Shown: positions 1 through 8,546 of the stretch, piece by piece | Layout: every line of letters begins with the position of its first letter | Numbering within the stretch: position 1 is the first letter of the stretch | Assembly (NCBI GenBank): GCA_024232355.1 | Contig: JAAEPW010000256.1 | Coordinates: 1-64,000, forward strand | Reading direction: 5' to 3' | Origin: Chloroflexota bacterium | GTDB taxonomy: Bacteria; Chloroflexota; Anaerolineae; B4-G1 | Length of the DNA stretch: 64,000 bases | Made by a program: the position numbers and the translations under genes | Notes under the pieces: generated by a model | What the model saw: only the letters and a program-made list of their open reading frames with translations | Database searches by the model: none | What the model was told of the DNA's origin: nothing

Positions 1-128
1 AGGGAGTCAGTCCTTAACTTGCTAAAATGCATATTCAAATCTATCCACCCTCATATCTACTGGCGTTCAAATGGAAAATCCCATATCCAGGGTTTGGTAA
101 ATTTGAAAATGACATTTTGAAATTGTAG

Positions 129-808
129 GACCGAGTCCCTGATGGACTTCGCACACCGATCACGGCCCTAAAAAGCTTTAATGAACTTTTGCAAGGAGTT
201 GCGGACGACGATCCTGCTGCCCGCACTGAATTCTTGGCCGAAAGTCAGATCCAGTTGGAGCGGCTAGAGTGGATCACGCACAACTTGCTCGATCTATCCG
301 GCTTGACGCGGGACTAATTACCTTGGACGTGAACACCCATGACGTGGGAGATCTGATCGGGGCGGCAGCGGCAGTCTTTAGAACGCTGGCGCGCGAGAAG
401 AATGTCGAACTTTTGATTCAAGAACCCGTATCTCATCTAAAGGTTCGCTGTGATCGCGCGCGAATCGAGTTGGCCTTGTCCAACCTCTTGGATAATGGTC
501 TGAAATTTACCCCTCCCGGCGGCAAAGTTGAGATTGGGGCTGAGCGGATTGATGATGAAAACGCTCTGCGCCTCTGGGTGCAAGACAGCGGTCTTGGCAT
601 TTCTACCACCGACCAGCAACGTATCTTTGAGCGATTCTATCGGGGGGGTGAGCGAGATGGTGGGGCAAATGGTCCGGTCGAGGGCAGTGGGCTGGGATTG
701 GCCATTGTGCGCAGCATCGTGCAAGCCCACGGCGGGCGAGTTTCCGTTGAGAGTGAGTTAGATTTTGGCAGCCTCTTTGTGATCGAGTTGCCTCTTGCCA
801 CTGGTTGA
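129..808 (+). pseudogene. Frameshifted, N-terminally truncated sensor histidine kinase
   Basis: This is the remnant of a HisKA/HATPase kinase split between two frames. Frame one (129-317) reads a degenerate H-box, VPDGLRTPITALKSF, and the following dimerisation helices, then hits TAA at 315. Frame two (from about 269) continues as RLDAGLITLDV, an N box with NLLDNGLKFTP, a G1 box with DSGLGIS, and a G2 box with GSGLGLAI, ending at 808. One extra base near 297 would restore LLDLSRLDAGL, so a single-base deletion is the simplest explanation. The H-box histidine is replaced by aspartate, and a stop at 126 precedes any sensor domain. The gene is therefore either decayed or affected by a sequence or assembly error near the window edge. 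The kinase family is clear; its signal is unknown. Confidence 0.75.
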
Positions 809-814
809 TTTTTT

Positions 815-863
815 GCCACGAATTGCACAAATTATCGCGAATGTAGAGGGAAAAATTCGTGGC
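815..863. terminator. Inverted repeat between convergent genes, possible bidirectional terminator
   Basis: GCCACGAATT (815-824) and AATTCGTGGC (854-863) form a perfect 10-bp stem with a 29-nt loop. It sits between the convergent kinase remnant and the GH18 gene, next to a T run at 808-814. The CCACGAATT core recurs at 53453 inside another repeat, so it may also be a dispersed repeat. Confidence 0.4.
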
Positions 864-879
864 TCAAGCCGATGCTTTA

Positions 880-3672
880 TTACTCGATCAGGACAGCTTT
901 GCCAAATGTTGTTGGATCAGTGAGCGAGCGGATGGGCGAAGTTGAGAGCATGATCTTTTGTGGCGCCGCAGGGTCGTCACAGTCGCTGGGATTCACGTTT
1001 AATCCGATCATCGTGTTCGTGCTCAAGTTCAATCCTCGCAGGATTTCTTTGGGAACAAAGACCTCCATGTCATAACCGTCGTCGGTCTGGACCGCTGCGT
1101 GTTCGAGTTTTGCTGTATCGCCCACCTCTATCAGGCCGTACCAGATTGCCGCGTCGGGTTGTGTGGTGTCGAAATTACCCGGCGTGATGCCAATCTGATA
1201 ATCATCATCGCCCATCTCGGTATCATCGAAATCACCCTCCAACTGGGTGTCGATCTGCAACTCGATATAGTCGCCCTGCCACAAAGCGCCGCTGGTCCAG
1301 TCTTGCACAATGTTATCATCCATCACCTTAAAGGCCAAGTATAAACCATCATCCGCCCAGCCCACCCAAGCTTGCGCCGATAAATCCTCTGGCCCTCCCC
1401 AGGTGCCCGCAGCATATACGACTTGCTCAGCCTCGTTCAGGGTGAACGTAGGGTCGCCGGTCCACTCTTCCAAATCGCCATCGATCGTGATCTCGTTCAC
1501 TTGGTTGATCTTGGTCTCAAAAGGTCGCGGCGTACCTGCTTTGCGTGCGTTTGTTTGTTCGGACACACTCGAAACTGGTACCGTGTTCTCATAGCGTACG
1601 CCATTTGTGCGGTATTCCTCAATTTGTGCTTCCACTTGTTCCAATGTCAATACCTGGTTTCCGGCATAGTACAACCAGTCTACTTGTTGAACATAGGCAC
1701 GCGGGTCTGATGTTTCCAGCAATTTACCATCCACGAACCAGATGTTATAGTTCAAAAACATCGGTGTCTCTGGGGCCACGTGTCCATAGTGACGGACAAG
1801 CTCTTGCCCATCGATAAAGTACGTGACCTCCCCATCTGCAACGTGAATTAGTATGGTATGCCAGCCATTCTGACTGCCGTTAATGTTTTTTGATTTTTTG
1901 TTGGCCGACCAGGGTGAGGGGCGATAGGTCTCCCAGGTAAAGAACCAAGTGGTTGACTCCTTGGCCCACCAACCGCCATTGGGTAAATATTGCACGTCCA
2001 TCTCGCCATAATTAGGGTCTTCCGCCACGTACAGTGGCGTGTGGGTAAAAAAGGCCTGTACTACCTCATCGCCATCTGGACCATACACCGGCTCGTCCGT
2101 AAAACGCACGCGGCTGACATAGGTGCCGCTGTAGAATTTCCGTGCCTGCCCGACCTCCGCAGAAAGGGTGTGGGTTGGCGTGCCATCGGTAGAGGCACTC
2201 AATTGCATCAAACGGTTCCCCTCTTGTGTTGGGTCGTCCAGGAACATAACCCCGGTGATTGGCCAAGTGGCTTGTGCCACGCCGATCTTGTTGACCATAC
2301 CGGACGTTCTCACCACCCAGGCATTGACCCGGAAATGCGGATCATTAATGCCGCCGTAATCAAAATCATCAAAGAAAACACCTGATCCTGTCTCGCCGAG
2401 AATCGTCGGCGCAGGTGTCGGTGGGGAAGGGAACTCGGCTGCCTCGCCCTCGGGCCGTAAGGGGGACGCCAGTGCCTCGATGAGTGTGCCGTCATCGGCG
2501 CTCAAATCCCATATCATCGCGCCGCCCAGATTCTGCTCTCTGATGTATGTGGCCTTGTGAGTCAGCGCCTCGGGGTCGTCATAAGTGATCATAATGCCCG
2601 TAAAGGGGCTGTAGAGCCACGGAACCTTGGCCTCGTCCTGCCAGAAACGCGTATAGGTGGGCATATAGTTTTGCACCAGGTCGGAATAGTCAAAATTGCC
2701 CGGTTCCCACGTGCCCTGCGCCGCGCCTTGCCGTGTCTTTTGATAGAGACCGTTGTTGGCTGAGGGAACTCCTTGCCAGCCGCGACCGTAAAAGGGCACA
2801 CCCATCACTAGTTTGTCGGATGAAACGCCAGCTTGCAGATAATCATGCACGGCCTTGTCTACTGTGAGTCCACTCTGATCATCGGTGGTTTCAAAGAGAG
2901 GGGCGTTAAAGTTGGTGGTATCGTCCCACGGGCCGTGAATGTCGTACGTCATTATGTTGATCCAATCCAGGTAGGATATGATCTTGGCGATTTCCATATT
3001 CTCTTTGGCTCTGTGAGCGGGTGCTGCGATGGTCAGCAGATAGTGTTTGTCGTCTTGTTTGCCTGCCTTGTCCAATTGACGGCGAAACTCGGCTAGCAAC
3101 AGCGTAAAGTTTTGTGTATCCTCGGGCCGACCCTCGACCAATCCCCCGCTGACCGGATATTCCCAGTCCAAGTCGATGCCATCAAACACGCCTGGATATT
3201 GCTCGATATACAATTTGACGCAAGACCGGACAAATTTCTGGCGTGAGGCGTCTGTAAGTGCGGCATTTGAGAATTCACTAGACCAGGTCCACCCGCCGAT
3301 AGATATCAATGTTTTGAGGTGAGGGTGTTCGAGCTTTAATTGCACGAGTTGCTCAAAATGACCACCCGTCGCTTCTTTGCCGGTGACGCTGTCCTGAGCT
3401 GTGAACGTCATCTCGACGTCGTATTCCGGATAGCCCAGAATACATTCGCCCGTGCTGGAAACATTGGAAAAGGCATAATTAACGTGCGTCAAGCTACGCG
3501 CCGGGATATCTGCGACGTGATAGCCATGTTCCACGGACCAGGCTGTATAATAGCCAACGATGCGCGTTTCTGGAATCTCTGGCTCAGACCTGCAGCTTGC
3601 CAGCGTAAAAATCGATATAACCGATATTAGCATGAAGAAACATCGTTTGCACACTATATTTTTCCTTTCCAT
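880..3672 (-). CDS. Lipoprotein GH18 chitinase-like enzyme with GH16-like and CBM9-like modules
   Basis: This is a 930-residue exported lipoprotein with a signal peptide and lipobox TLASC (Cys27). Residues about 35-400 are a GH18 barrel with the DGIDLDWE motif (164-171; Glu171 would be the catalytic acid), pointing to cleavage of chitin, chitodextrin or a related beta-1,4-GlcNAc polymer. Residues about 435-670 resemble a GH16 jelly roll, but the ExDxE site reads EMDVQ (557-561), so the expected acid/base Glu is Gln and this module may bind rather than cut. Residues about 725-930 resemble a CBM9-type binding module (IDGDLEEWTGDP, then the WVGWADDGLYLAF segment). The frame is open upstream into the glycosylase gene, but the start at 3672 is chosen because it begins the signal peptide. 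It lies 13 bp after the mpg stop, so co-transcription is likely. No strong ribosome-binding site was seen. Confidence 0.85.
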   Translation of the reverse strand: MERKNIVCKRCFFMLISVISIFTLASCRSEPEIPETRIVGYYTAWSVEHGYHVADIPARSLTHVNYAFSNVSSTGECILGYPEYDVEMTFTAQDSVTGKEATGGHFEQLVQLKLEHPHLKTLISIGGWTWSSEFSNAALTDASRQKFVRSCVKLYIEQYPGVFDGIDLDWEYPVSGGLVEGRPEDTQNFTLLLAEFRRQLDKAGKQDDKHYLLTIAAPAHRAKENMEIAKIISYLDWINIMTYDIHGPWDDTTNFNAPLFETTDDQSGLTVDKAVHDYLQAGVSSDKLVMGVPFYGRGWQGVPSANNGLYQKTRQGAAQGTWEPGNFDYSDLVQNYMPTYTRFWQDEAKVPWLYSPFTGIMITYDDPEALTHKATYIREQNLGGAMIWDLSADDGTLIEALASPLRPEGEAAEFPSPPTPAPTILGETGSGVFFDDFDYGGINDPHFRVNAWVVRTSGMVNKIGVAQATWPITGVMFLDDPTQEGNRLMQLSASTDGTPTHTLSAEVGQARKFYSGTYVSRVRFTDEPVYGPDGDEVVQAFFTHTPLYVAEDPNYGEMDVQYLPNGGWWAKESTTWFFTWETYRPSPWSANKKSKNINGSQNGWHTILIHVADGEVTYFIDGQELVRHYGHVAPETPMFLNYNIWFVDGKLLETSDPRAYVQQVDWLYYAGNQVLTLEQVEAQIEEYRTNGVRYENTVPVSSVSEQTNARKAGTPRPFETKINQVNEITIDGDLEEWTGDPTFTLNEAEQVVYAAGTWGGPEDLSAQAWVGWADDGLYLAFKVMDDNIVQDWTSGALWQGDYIELQIDTQLEGDFDDTEMGDDDYQIGITPGNFDTTQPDAAIWYGLIEVGDTAKLEHAAVQTDDGYDMEVFVPKEILRGLNLSTNTMIGLNVNPSDCDDPAAPQKIMLSTSPIRSLTDPTTFGKAVLIE

Positions 3673-3685
3673 TGCAGGATATACA

Positions 3686-4285
3686 TCACCGGCGCGAAAC
3701 GTGCTGGTTATTCTTGACGTAGAATCGCCAGGGAACGGTGACTGCCTCCTCATCCCCCCGCACGCCGATGCGATGGTCGGTGGCGATGGCATCAGTGGGT
3801 ATGAGAGTGTCCGCTTCCAGAAATAGGAGCGCGTCGGATGCACACAGATCAATTCCGTCGAAATGCCGGTCGATGTCGAGGGCCTGGCACAGACGGGCCG
3901 GGCCGCTGGTCAACGGCAAGTCGGGTCGCCCTCCGCGTAGGTCTTGCATTTTCTTGATGCCCTCCATTGGTTCCAGTGCGCGGATGAGCACCGCTGCCGG
4001 GAATCCCTCCGACTCGGTGACAACGTTGAAACAGTGATGCATCCCATAGATGAGATAGACGTAGGCGTAACCGGGTGGGCCGTACATCGGTGCGTTGCGC
4101 TTGGTACGACCGGGACGAGCGTGCGATGCCTGGTCGTCCTCCCCAACATAAGCTTCAACTTCGACGATGCGCCCAGAGAGGCGTTCATTATTCAGAATGC
4201 GCACCAATCGTTGCCCCAACAGTTCGCGGGCCACAGTGAGGGTGTCGAGGGCAAAGAAATCGCGGTTCAGGCGGCTCGTGCTCAT
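3686..4285 (-). CDS. mpg: 3-methyladenine DNA glycosylase (Mpg/AAG family)
   Basis: This 199-residue protein matches the AAG/Mpg family over its full length. The family flips alkylated or deaminated purines out of DNA and cleaves the N-glycosidic bond. Visible motifs are RLNRDFF at the N-terminus, VEVEAY (41-46; Glu44 is the likely catalytic base), SHA (His55), MYGPPGYAYVYLIYGMH, and LTSGPARLCQAL. The ATG overlaps the TGA of the upstream epimerase gene (ATGA at 4282-4285), which suggests translational coupling. Pairing a repair enzyme with sugar-nucleotide and glycan genes looks like positional linkage, not a shared pathway. The enzyme is expected to be cytoplasmic. Confidence 0.93.
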   Translation of the reverse strand: MSTSRLNRDFFALDTLTVARELLGQRLVRILNNERLSGRIVEVEAYVGEDDQASHARPGRTKRNAPMYGPPGYAYVYLIYGMHHCFNVVTESEGFPAAVLIRALEPMEGIKKMQDLRGGRPDLPLTSGPARLCQALDIDRHFDGIDLCASDALLFLEADTLIPTDAIATDHRIGVRGDEEAVTVPWRFYVKNNQHVSRR

Positions 4286-5208
4286 TGCTGAAAGCGTGGG
4301 TCACGTTCCAATGTCAGACCCAGTCCTTGCGGCAGGTCTATCTGGGGATCATAGTTCAATAGCTTGCGCGCGGCAGTTATGTTGGCGCGGAGGCGAGAGA
4401 CACCGCCACTTTCGGCAGGGCTGTGGAGTATGTCTATCTTTTGCCCCGTGGCTTGTGCTGCTGCTGATGCCAATTCGTTGATGCTGGTGGCTTGTCCACT
4501 ACCCAAGTTGATAATGCGGCGATCCACGTCAGTGGCGGTGGACGCAGCAACCAGCGCATCTACGACGTCGTCGATGTAGATAAAATCACGGGTCTGCCCG
4601 CCCCCGCCAAAGATGACGAGCGATCCGCCTCGCAGCGCTTGGTGCAAAAAACGCGGAACCACCGGAGGGTGGGAGGGAGGCAGGTTCTGGCCCGGTCCAT
4701 AGGCGTTAAAGATGCGCAGGACCACTGTCTCGATGCCCCATAGCGCGCCGATGGTGCGGACGTAATACTCGGCGGCTAGCTTGCTGACGGCATAAGGAGA
4801 TTTGGGATTGGGCGATTGTTCCTCCCGCACAGGTTGCTGCGCTTGTTCTCCGTATACAGCACCGGAGGATGTAAAGACCACCCGACGCACGCCTGCATCC
4901 CGCATCGCTTCCATCACACTGACCGTTCCGCCGACGTTGACCTCGTTGTACTCGCGGGGGTAGAGGATCGATTCACTGACCAACACACGCGCCGCCAGAT
5001 GATAGACACAGTCCACGTCTTGCAAAAGCGTCCATAGTTTGGGCCGGTTGGCCACGTCTCCCCGGGTGAAAAGCACCCGTTCGTCCAACTGGGCCGAGTC
5101 GCCAGCGCTGAGGTCGTCAATGACGCGTACTTGATGTTTATCGCGGGCCAGCCGGTTGGACAGCGCCGTTCCAAGAAATCCAGCTCCACCAGTTACGAGG
5201 AAACGCAT
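4282..5208 (-). CDS. NAD-dependent epimerase/dehydratase (extended SDR, GalE-like)
   Basis: This is a 308-residue extended short-chain dehydrogenase of the nucleotide-sugar epimerase/dehydratase family. The NAD-binding motif GGAGFLG is at residues 7-13, followed by an acidic DDLS loop after beta-2 (cofactor NAD), the TSSGAVYG segment with the catalytic Ser, and Tyr139-x3-Lys143. RIFNAYGPGQN is typical of substrate-proximal loops in GalE/WbpP-like enzymes. The exact sugar cannot be read from sequence; UDP- or dTDP-hexose derivatives are the usual substrates. The start at 5208 is supported by AAGGAG seven bases upstream; an ATG 29 codons earlier lacks this. It is the first gene of the epimerase-mpg-GH18 run, so a role in surface glycan supply is possible. 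Confidence 0.88.
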   Translation of the reverse strand: MRFLVTGGAGFLGTALSNRLARDKHQVRVIDDLSAGDSAQLDERVLFTRGDVANRPKLWTLLQDVDCVYHLAARVLVSESILYPREYNEVNVGGTVSVMEAMRDAGVRRVVFTSSGAVYGEQAQQPVREEQSPNPKSPYAVSKLAAEYYVRTIGALWGIETVVLRIFNAYGPGQNLPPSHPPVVPRFLHQALRGGSLVIFGGGGQTRDFIYIDDVVDALVAASTATDVDRRIINLGSGQATSINELASAAAQATGQKIDILHSPAESGGVSRLRANITAARKLLNYDPQIDLPQGLGLTLERDPRFQQ

Positions 5209-5259
5209 AGAGAACTCCTTGTTCAATGAACGAGTGGGGAATGATCGGGTCGAATTATT

Positions 5260-5374
5260 ACTCACCATTCGCGTAATAGAAACTTTGTAAAACAAAAATA
5301 GGCCAAAAAGCTGGATTTTTGTTTGGTTTCAGTGAAATTCGAGAAACTATTTGGCGATTACGCGAATGGTGAGT
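5260..5374. repeat. 115-bp element bounded by an 18-bp perfect inverted repeat
   Basis: ACTCACCATTCGCGTAAT at 5260-5277 is repeated exactly in inverse orientation at 5357-5374. The interior holds a weaker ACAAAAAT/ATTTTTGT palindrome. The element fills most of the gap between the epimerase gene and the downstream end of the kinase gene. It could be a terminator-like long hairpin or a small non-autonomous mobile repeat. No clear target-site duplication was seen. Confidence 0.65.
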
Positions 5375-5393
5375 TATCTTGAACGTATTGGCC

Positions 5394-7265
5394 CTAGTCC
5401 TCGCTCAATGCTCGGTGGACTACCTGTGCTAGTGTTTTCACATCAAAGGGCTTGTACACCACATCCAGAAAACCTCCCTCCCTCAACTTGCGTGCATCTT
5501 TTTCCACAATATAGCCCGTGATGGCCAATGCTTTGATATCCGGGTTTAATTTTCTCAATTCTTGCACCAACTCTTTGCCCCCCATCTCTGGCATCACCAG
5601 ATCCGTAATCACCACGTCGACGTCTCCCTCGGTTTTGTAGAGATCTAATGCCTTGATCCCGTTCTCAGCATCCAACACTTGGTAGCCCAATGATTCGAGG
5701 AGGCTGTGCCCCACTTCGCGCAGTCTTTCATTGTCCTCCACCAGCAAGATGGCTTCTCCCTGGCCCTGCGGAGTGATAGAGATATCCTCACTGACAACTT
5801 CTGCTTCTGCTTTAGAGGCCGGCAGGTAGATATGGAATGTCGTGCCCTCTCCCTCTTTTGTCTCCATACCGATGTATCCCTGGTGTTGTCTGATGATACC
5901 ATACACCTGGGCCAGTCCCAACCCTGTGCCCTTTCCTGGCTCTTTGGTGGTGAAAAAAGGTTCGAATAGGTGGACTTGTGCTTCTTCCGTCATCCCCGTT
6001 CCAGAATCCGAAACGGTCAGACATGCCCATTCTCTGGGTGACATGTCCGGCACGGGTGGTTCCTCACCTAGTTTCGTCTCTATCTTGGATAGGCTGAACC
6101 GTAGTTCTCCACCTTCTGACATGGCGTCTCGGGCGTTGGTCGCCAGGTTCGTGACCACTTGGTGGATGCGAGTGGGATCGGCCTCGACAGTGAGCGAGAA
6201 ATCCTTGGGTGACATTTCCATGACCAGTTGGATGTTCTCTGGGATCGTTCGCCGCAGGATGCCAAGCGCGTCATCAAGGAGTGGCTGCATCTCTAATGTT
6301 TGGAACTCTATCATCGAACGACGACTAAAGTCGAGGATCTGTTGCACCAATTCGGCGGCCTTTTTGGACTCGTCAAGGATGGTCTTGAAACCCTGCGACA
6401 GATCTGATGTCAGGTTGGGCTTGCGCAAGCCTATTTGAGCGTAGAGCATGATGGTAGTGAGAAGGTTGTTAAAGTCGTGAGCGATACCGGCGGCCAGTTG
6501 GCCCACGGCGGCCATGCGTTCTTGCTGCCGCAGTTGCTTTTGCAGCCGTTCGCGCTCGTCAATGCCCTCTTTGAGCCTGACGCGTGTATCGTTGATGGCT
6601 GAAACAACTTGATCGAGTTCGTCTGGTCGGAGAAGCTTTTCTGACCCACGATTCAAAATCAATTCGCGTTCCAGTCTGTCTAGGTCCAGTTCTTGGGTAA
6701 AGTCGGCTATTTTGATCAAGTGACGGGTCAGGGTGAATTGAGAGATCAACAGAATAGAGAGGGCAACCAGAAATATACTGAGAAGACTTGTTGTCAGGGC
6801 GACCAGCGCGCTGCCTGAAAGCCGTTGATAAACCCCTTGCAGGCTGGCAACGGCGATTAGGGTGCCGTAGGATGTGCCGCTGCCTGATGCAGGGTATTCC
6901 AGTGGAAATGCACGGACGATATCTCTGGGGGTATTGGGATCGCCTACAGATATGTGGATTTGTTCTTCTCCCCTCGTCTCTACAATTTCCAGGTACTCGA
7001 TGTCCCGCAAGTTGAGTGCACCCTGTAGCTGAAGGCTCAATTGCGTTTCGTTAATCATGTACACACTGGCCGAGATGCCGGGTACGTAACTGTCGGCGAT
7101 GAACTGCAAATTGGTTTCGATGGCCCTCAAATCTTGCCGGTAACCGATGTACAGTTGAGTCGCCGTGGCCAATAACGTGAACAAGGTGCTGCACAGTACC
7201 ACGTAAAGAAGCAAGCGGCGAGAAAGTTGATTTTGTTTGTCGTGTTGCAAAGATCGCAAGGTCAT
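5394..7265 (-). CDS. Membrane hybrid histidine kinase with C-terminal receiver
   Basis: This 623-residue protein has TM1 at about 18-42, an extracytoplasmic sensor of about 110 residues of no family I can name, and TM2 at about 152-178. A HAMP-like linker and coiled coil follow (185-255). The HisKA region carries GIAHDFNN (His263), of the NtrB/complex-hybrid type. The ATPase domain shows NLATNARDAM, DSGTGM and GKGTGLGL. The C-terminal receiver (505-623) has VEDN and TDLVMPEMGG (Asp555), so the protein can pass phosphate internally and then to an Hpt protein or act as a sink. It lies 73 bp downstream of a solute-binding protein on the same strand, with no transporter nearby. The binding protein may therefore present ligand to this kinase's outer domain. 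Confidence 0.9.
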   Translation of the reverse strand: MTLRSLQHDKQNQLSRRLLLYVVLCSTLFTLLATATQLYIGYRQDLRAIETNLQFIADSYVPGISASVYMINETQLSLQLQGALNLRDIEYLEIVETRGEEQIHISVGDPNTPRDIVRAFPLEYPASGSGTSYGTLIAVASLQGVYQRLSGSALVALTTSLLSIFLVALSILLISQFTLTRHLIKIADFTQELDLDRLERELILNRGSEKLLRPDELDQVVSAINDTRVRLKEGIDERERLQKQLRQQERMAAVGQLAAGIAHDFNNLLTTIMLYAQIGLRKPNLTSDLSQGFKTILDESKKAAELVQQILDFSRRSMIEFQTLEMQPLLDDALGILRRTIPENIQLVMEMSPKDFSLTVEADPTRIHQVVTNLATNARDAMSEGGELRFSLSKIETKLGEEPPVPDMSPREWACLTVSDSGTGMTEEAQVHLFEPFFTTKEPGKGTGLGLAQVYGIIRQHQGYIGMETKEGEGTTFHIYLPASKAEAEVVSEDISITPQGQGEAILLVEDNERLREVGHSLLESLGYQVLDAENGIKALDLYKTEGDVDVVITDLVMPEMGGKELVQELRKLNPDIKALAITGYIVEKDARKLREGGFLDVVYKPFDVKTLAQVVHRALSED

Positions 7266-7338
7266 AGGGTTTCTCCCTCAAAAATAGGCCAAGTCTAAAA
7301 ATGCGCTTGGGTGACTTGATTTCTCCATCACGTATCCT

Positions 7339-8154
7339 TTAATCTGGCCCCATCAAACTCTGATACGTTCCGTCCTGTTTCATCTCTTTCAGTACTGCGA
7401 CTAGTTGGGGAACCAGATGGCTGTGTTTTTTATGCAAGTAAGGATAGCCATTCCCCGTTCTGACAATGCCAATCCTTTGTATACCTGATCCACTGTACTC
7501 TGGTCTTTGCAAGATGGTTTCTGCCGTCATAGTGGTTCCCACAAAAACATCCGCCCGCCCGGCCTTTAGCATATTGATGGCTTGCTCAACGGTATCTAGG
7601 TCTTTAATTTGATCCGGGGCAATGTGCCTAGGCAACTCGACTTGCACAATCTTGTCGCCACGTTCGATGACAAAGGTTTGCCCCGCGTTCGCCAAACTGT
7701 TCCAATTATTGACGTTGCTGGTCGCTTGAGCAGAATAGACGCCGGTTTCCGTTCCCAATATCCACTCATCGACGCGAATCAGGTTGGAATATTGACCATC
7801 ATTCAGCAGATCATAATGGCGCATTGCCTCGCCGTCCACCCGGCCCGCATCTGCATCTGTGAGAGAGCGTTCTGAGGGCAGGTGAATTAGCTCAAAGTTA
7901 TACTCTATGCGGAAAAATGCTTCGGTATAGAGCAGTTTCATTTTCTTGAAATCCACCGAATCTTTCAGATGGTAAGTGGAAAGAACAATGGTATTTTCTT
8001 GATTTGGATTCAACGGTAGACTTGTCACAGGGGGACCTATAGCGATGTCACCGCCCCCCGGATCCACCGTTCCACAATTGACAACTGCCAGGAACAATGC
8101 CAGAGATACAATGATGGTTACGATTCTGGAGCGAGTTATGGCAGTCTCTTGCAT
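7339..8154 (-). CDS. Orphan solute-binding protein-like (PBP type II) lipoprotein
   Basis: This is a 271-residue exported protein. Its N-terminus TRSRIVTIIVSLALFLAVV ends in NCG, a possible but atypical lipobox (Asn before Cys27). The body resembles amino-acid-type (family 3) periplasmic binding proteins: a YNFELIHLPSERSLTDADAGRVDGE lobe and the characteristic ending NMLKAGRADVFVGTTM...LVAVLKEMKQDGTY. No ABC permease or ATPase gene is close. The next gene downstream is a kinase with an extracytoplasmic domain, so I infer a ligand-receptor role for that kinase and not uptake. The start at 8154 is preferred over one 19 codons upstream because it begins the signal peptide. The binding ligand is unknown. 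Confidence 0.72.
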   Translation of the reverse strand: MQETAITRSRIVTIIVSLALFLAVVNCGTVDPGGGDIAIGPPVTSLPLNPNQENTIVLSTYHLKDSVDFKKMKLLYTEAFFRIEYNFELIHLPSERSLTDADAGRVDGEAMRHYDLLNDGQYSNLIRVDEWILGTETGVYSAQATSNVNNWNSLANAGQTFVIERGDKIVQVELPRHIAPDQIKDLDTVEQAINMLKAGRADVFVGTTMTAETILQRPEYSGSGIQRIGIVRTGNGYPYLHKKHSHLVPQLVAVLKEMKQDGTYQSLMGPD

Positions 8155-8546
8155 AGCAATCACTTTTGTCGTCAGGTGAGGGTAAGAATTGTACGCTCTA
8201 TGGCTATTCAATGACTGTTTCCGAGTTTACCCAAGCCGTGACCTATGGACAGGCTGCTGAACGCTATGTTTGAGGTTGGAGGACATGATTTACCGTTCAC
8301 AGGTGTCGATGTTTAAAATCAGGTCTCAACCTCAAATCTGATATTATTATACCCGTTAGCTTGAGGAGGGGCAAATCAGAATTTGATCGTTTATAGAACA
8401 AGAGTGGAGAACGCCTCCTTTTTGTAATTGAGCTTTGGTTATCTTGATGCTGAATTGTACTTGATCTTTACTTGCCCACTTGTCCACCCTCAAGTATACT
8501 TGTCCTGGTCGCCTGGCACTAGACTAAATCGGCAGCCTATTGATGA
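8155..8546. promoter_or_regulatory. Divergent intergenic region with an ACTTG array and palindrome
   Basis: This 392-bp gap separates the minus-strand solute-binding gene from the plus-strand radical SAM gene. It contains ACTTG at 8459, 8470, 8478 and 8498 and one inverted CAAGT at 8491; the last two form the perfect palindrome CAAGTATACTTG (8491-8502), 45 bp before the radical SAM start. I see no gene here. Promoters for both genes must lie in it, but no convincing -35/-10 pair was found. Confidence 0.45.

Noticed and set aside
3673..3852. N-terminal extension of the GH18 lipoprotein to 3852
   Set aside because: It would place 60 unrelated residues before a good signal peptide and overlap the mpg gene deeply.
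8155..8460. Promoter for the solute-binding protein gene (TTGAAT...TACAAT)
   Set aside because: The spacer is only 12 bp, too short for a sigma-70 promoter.
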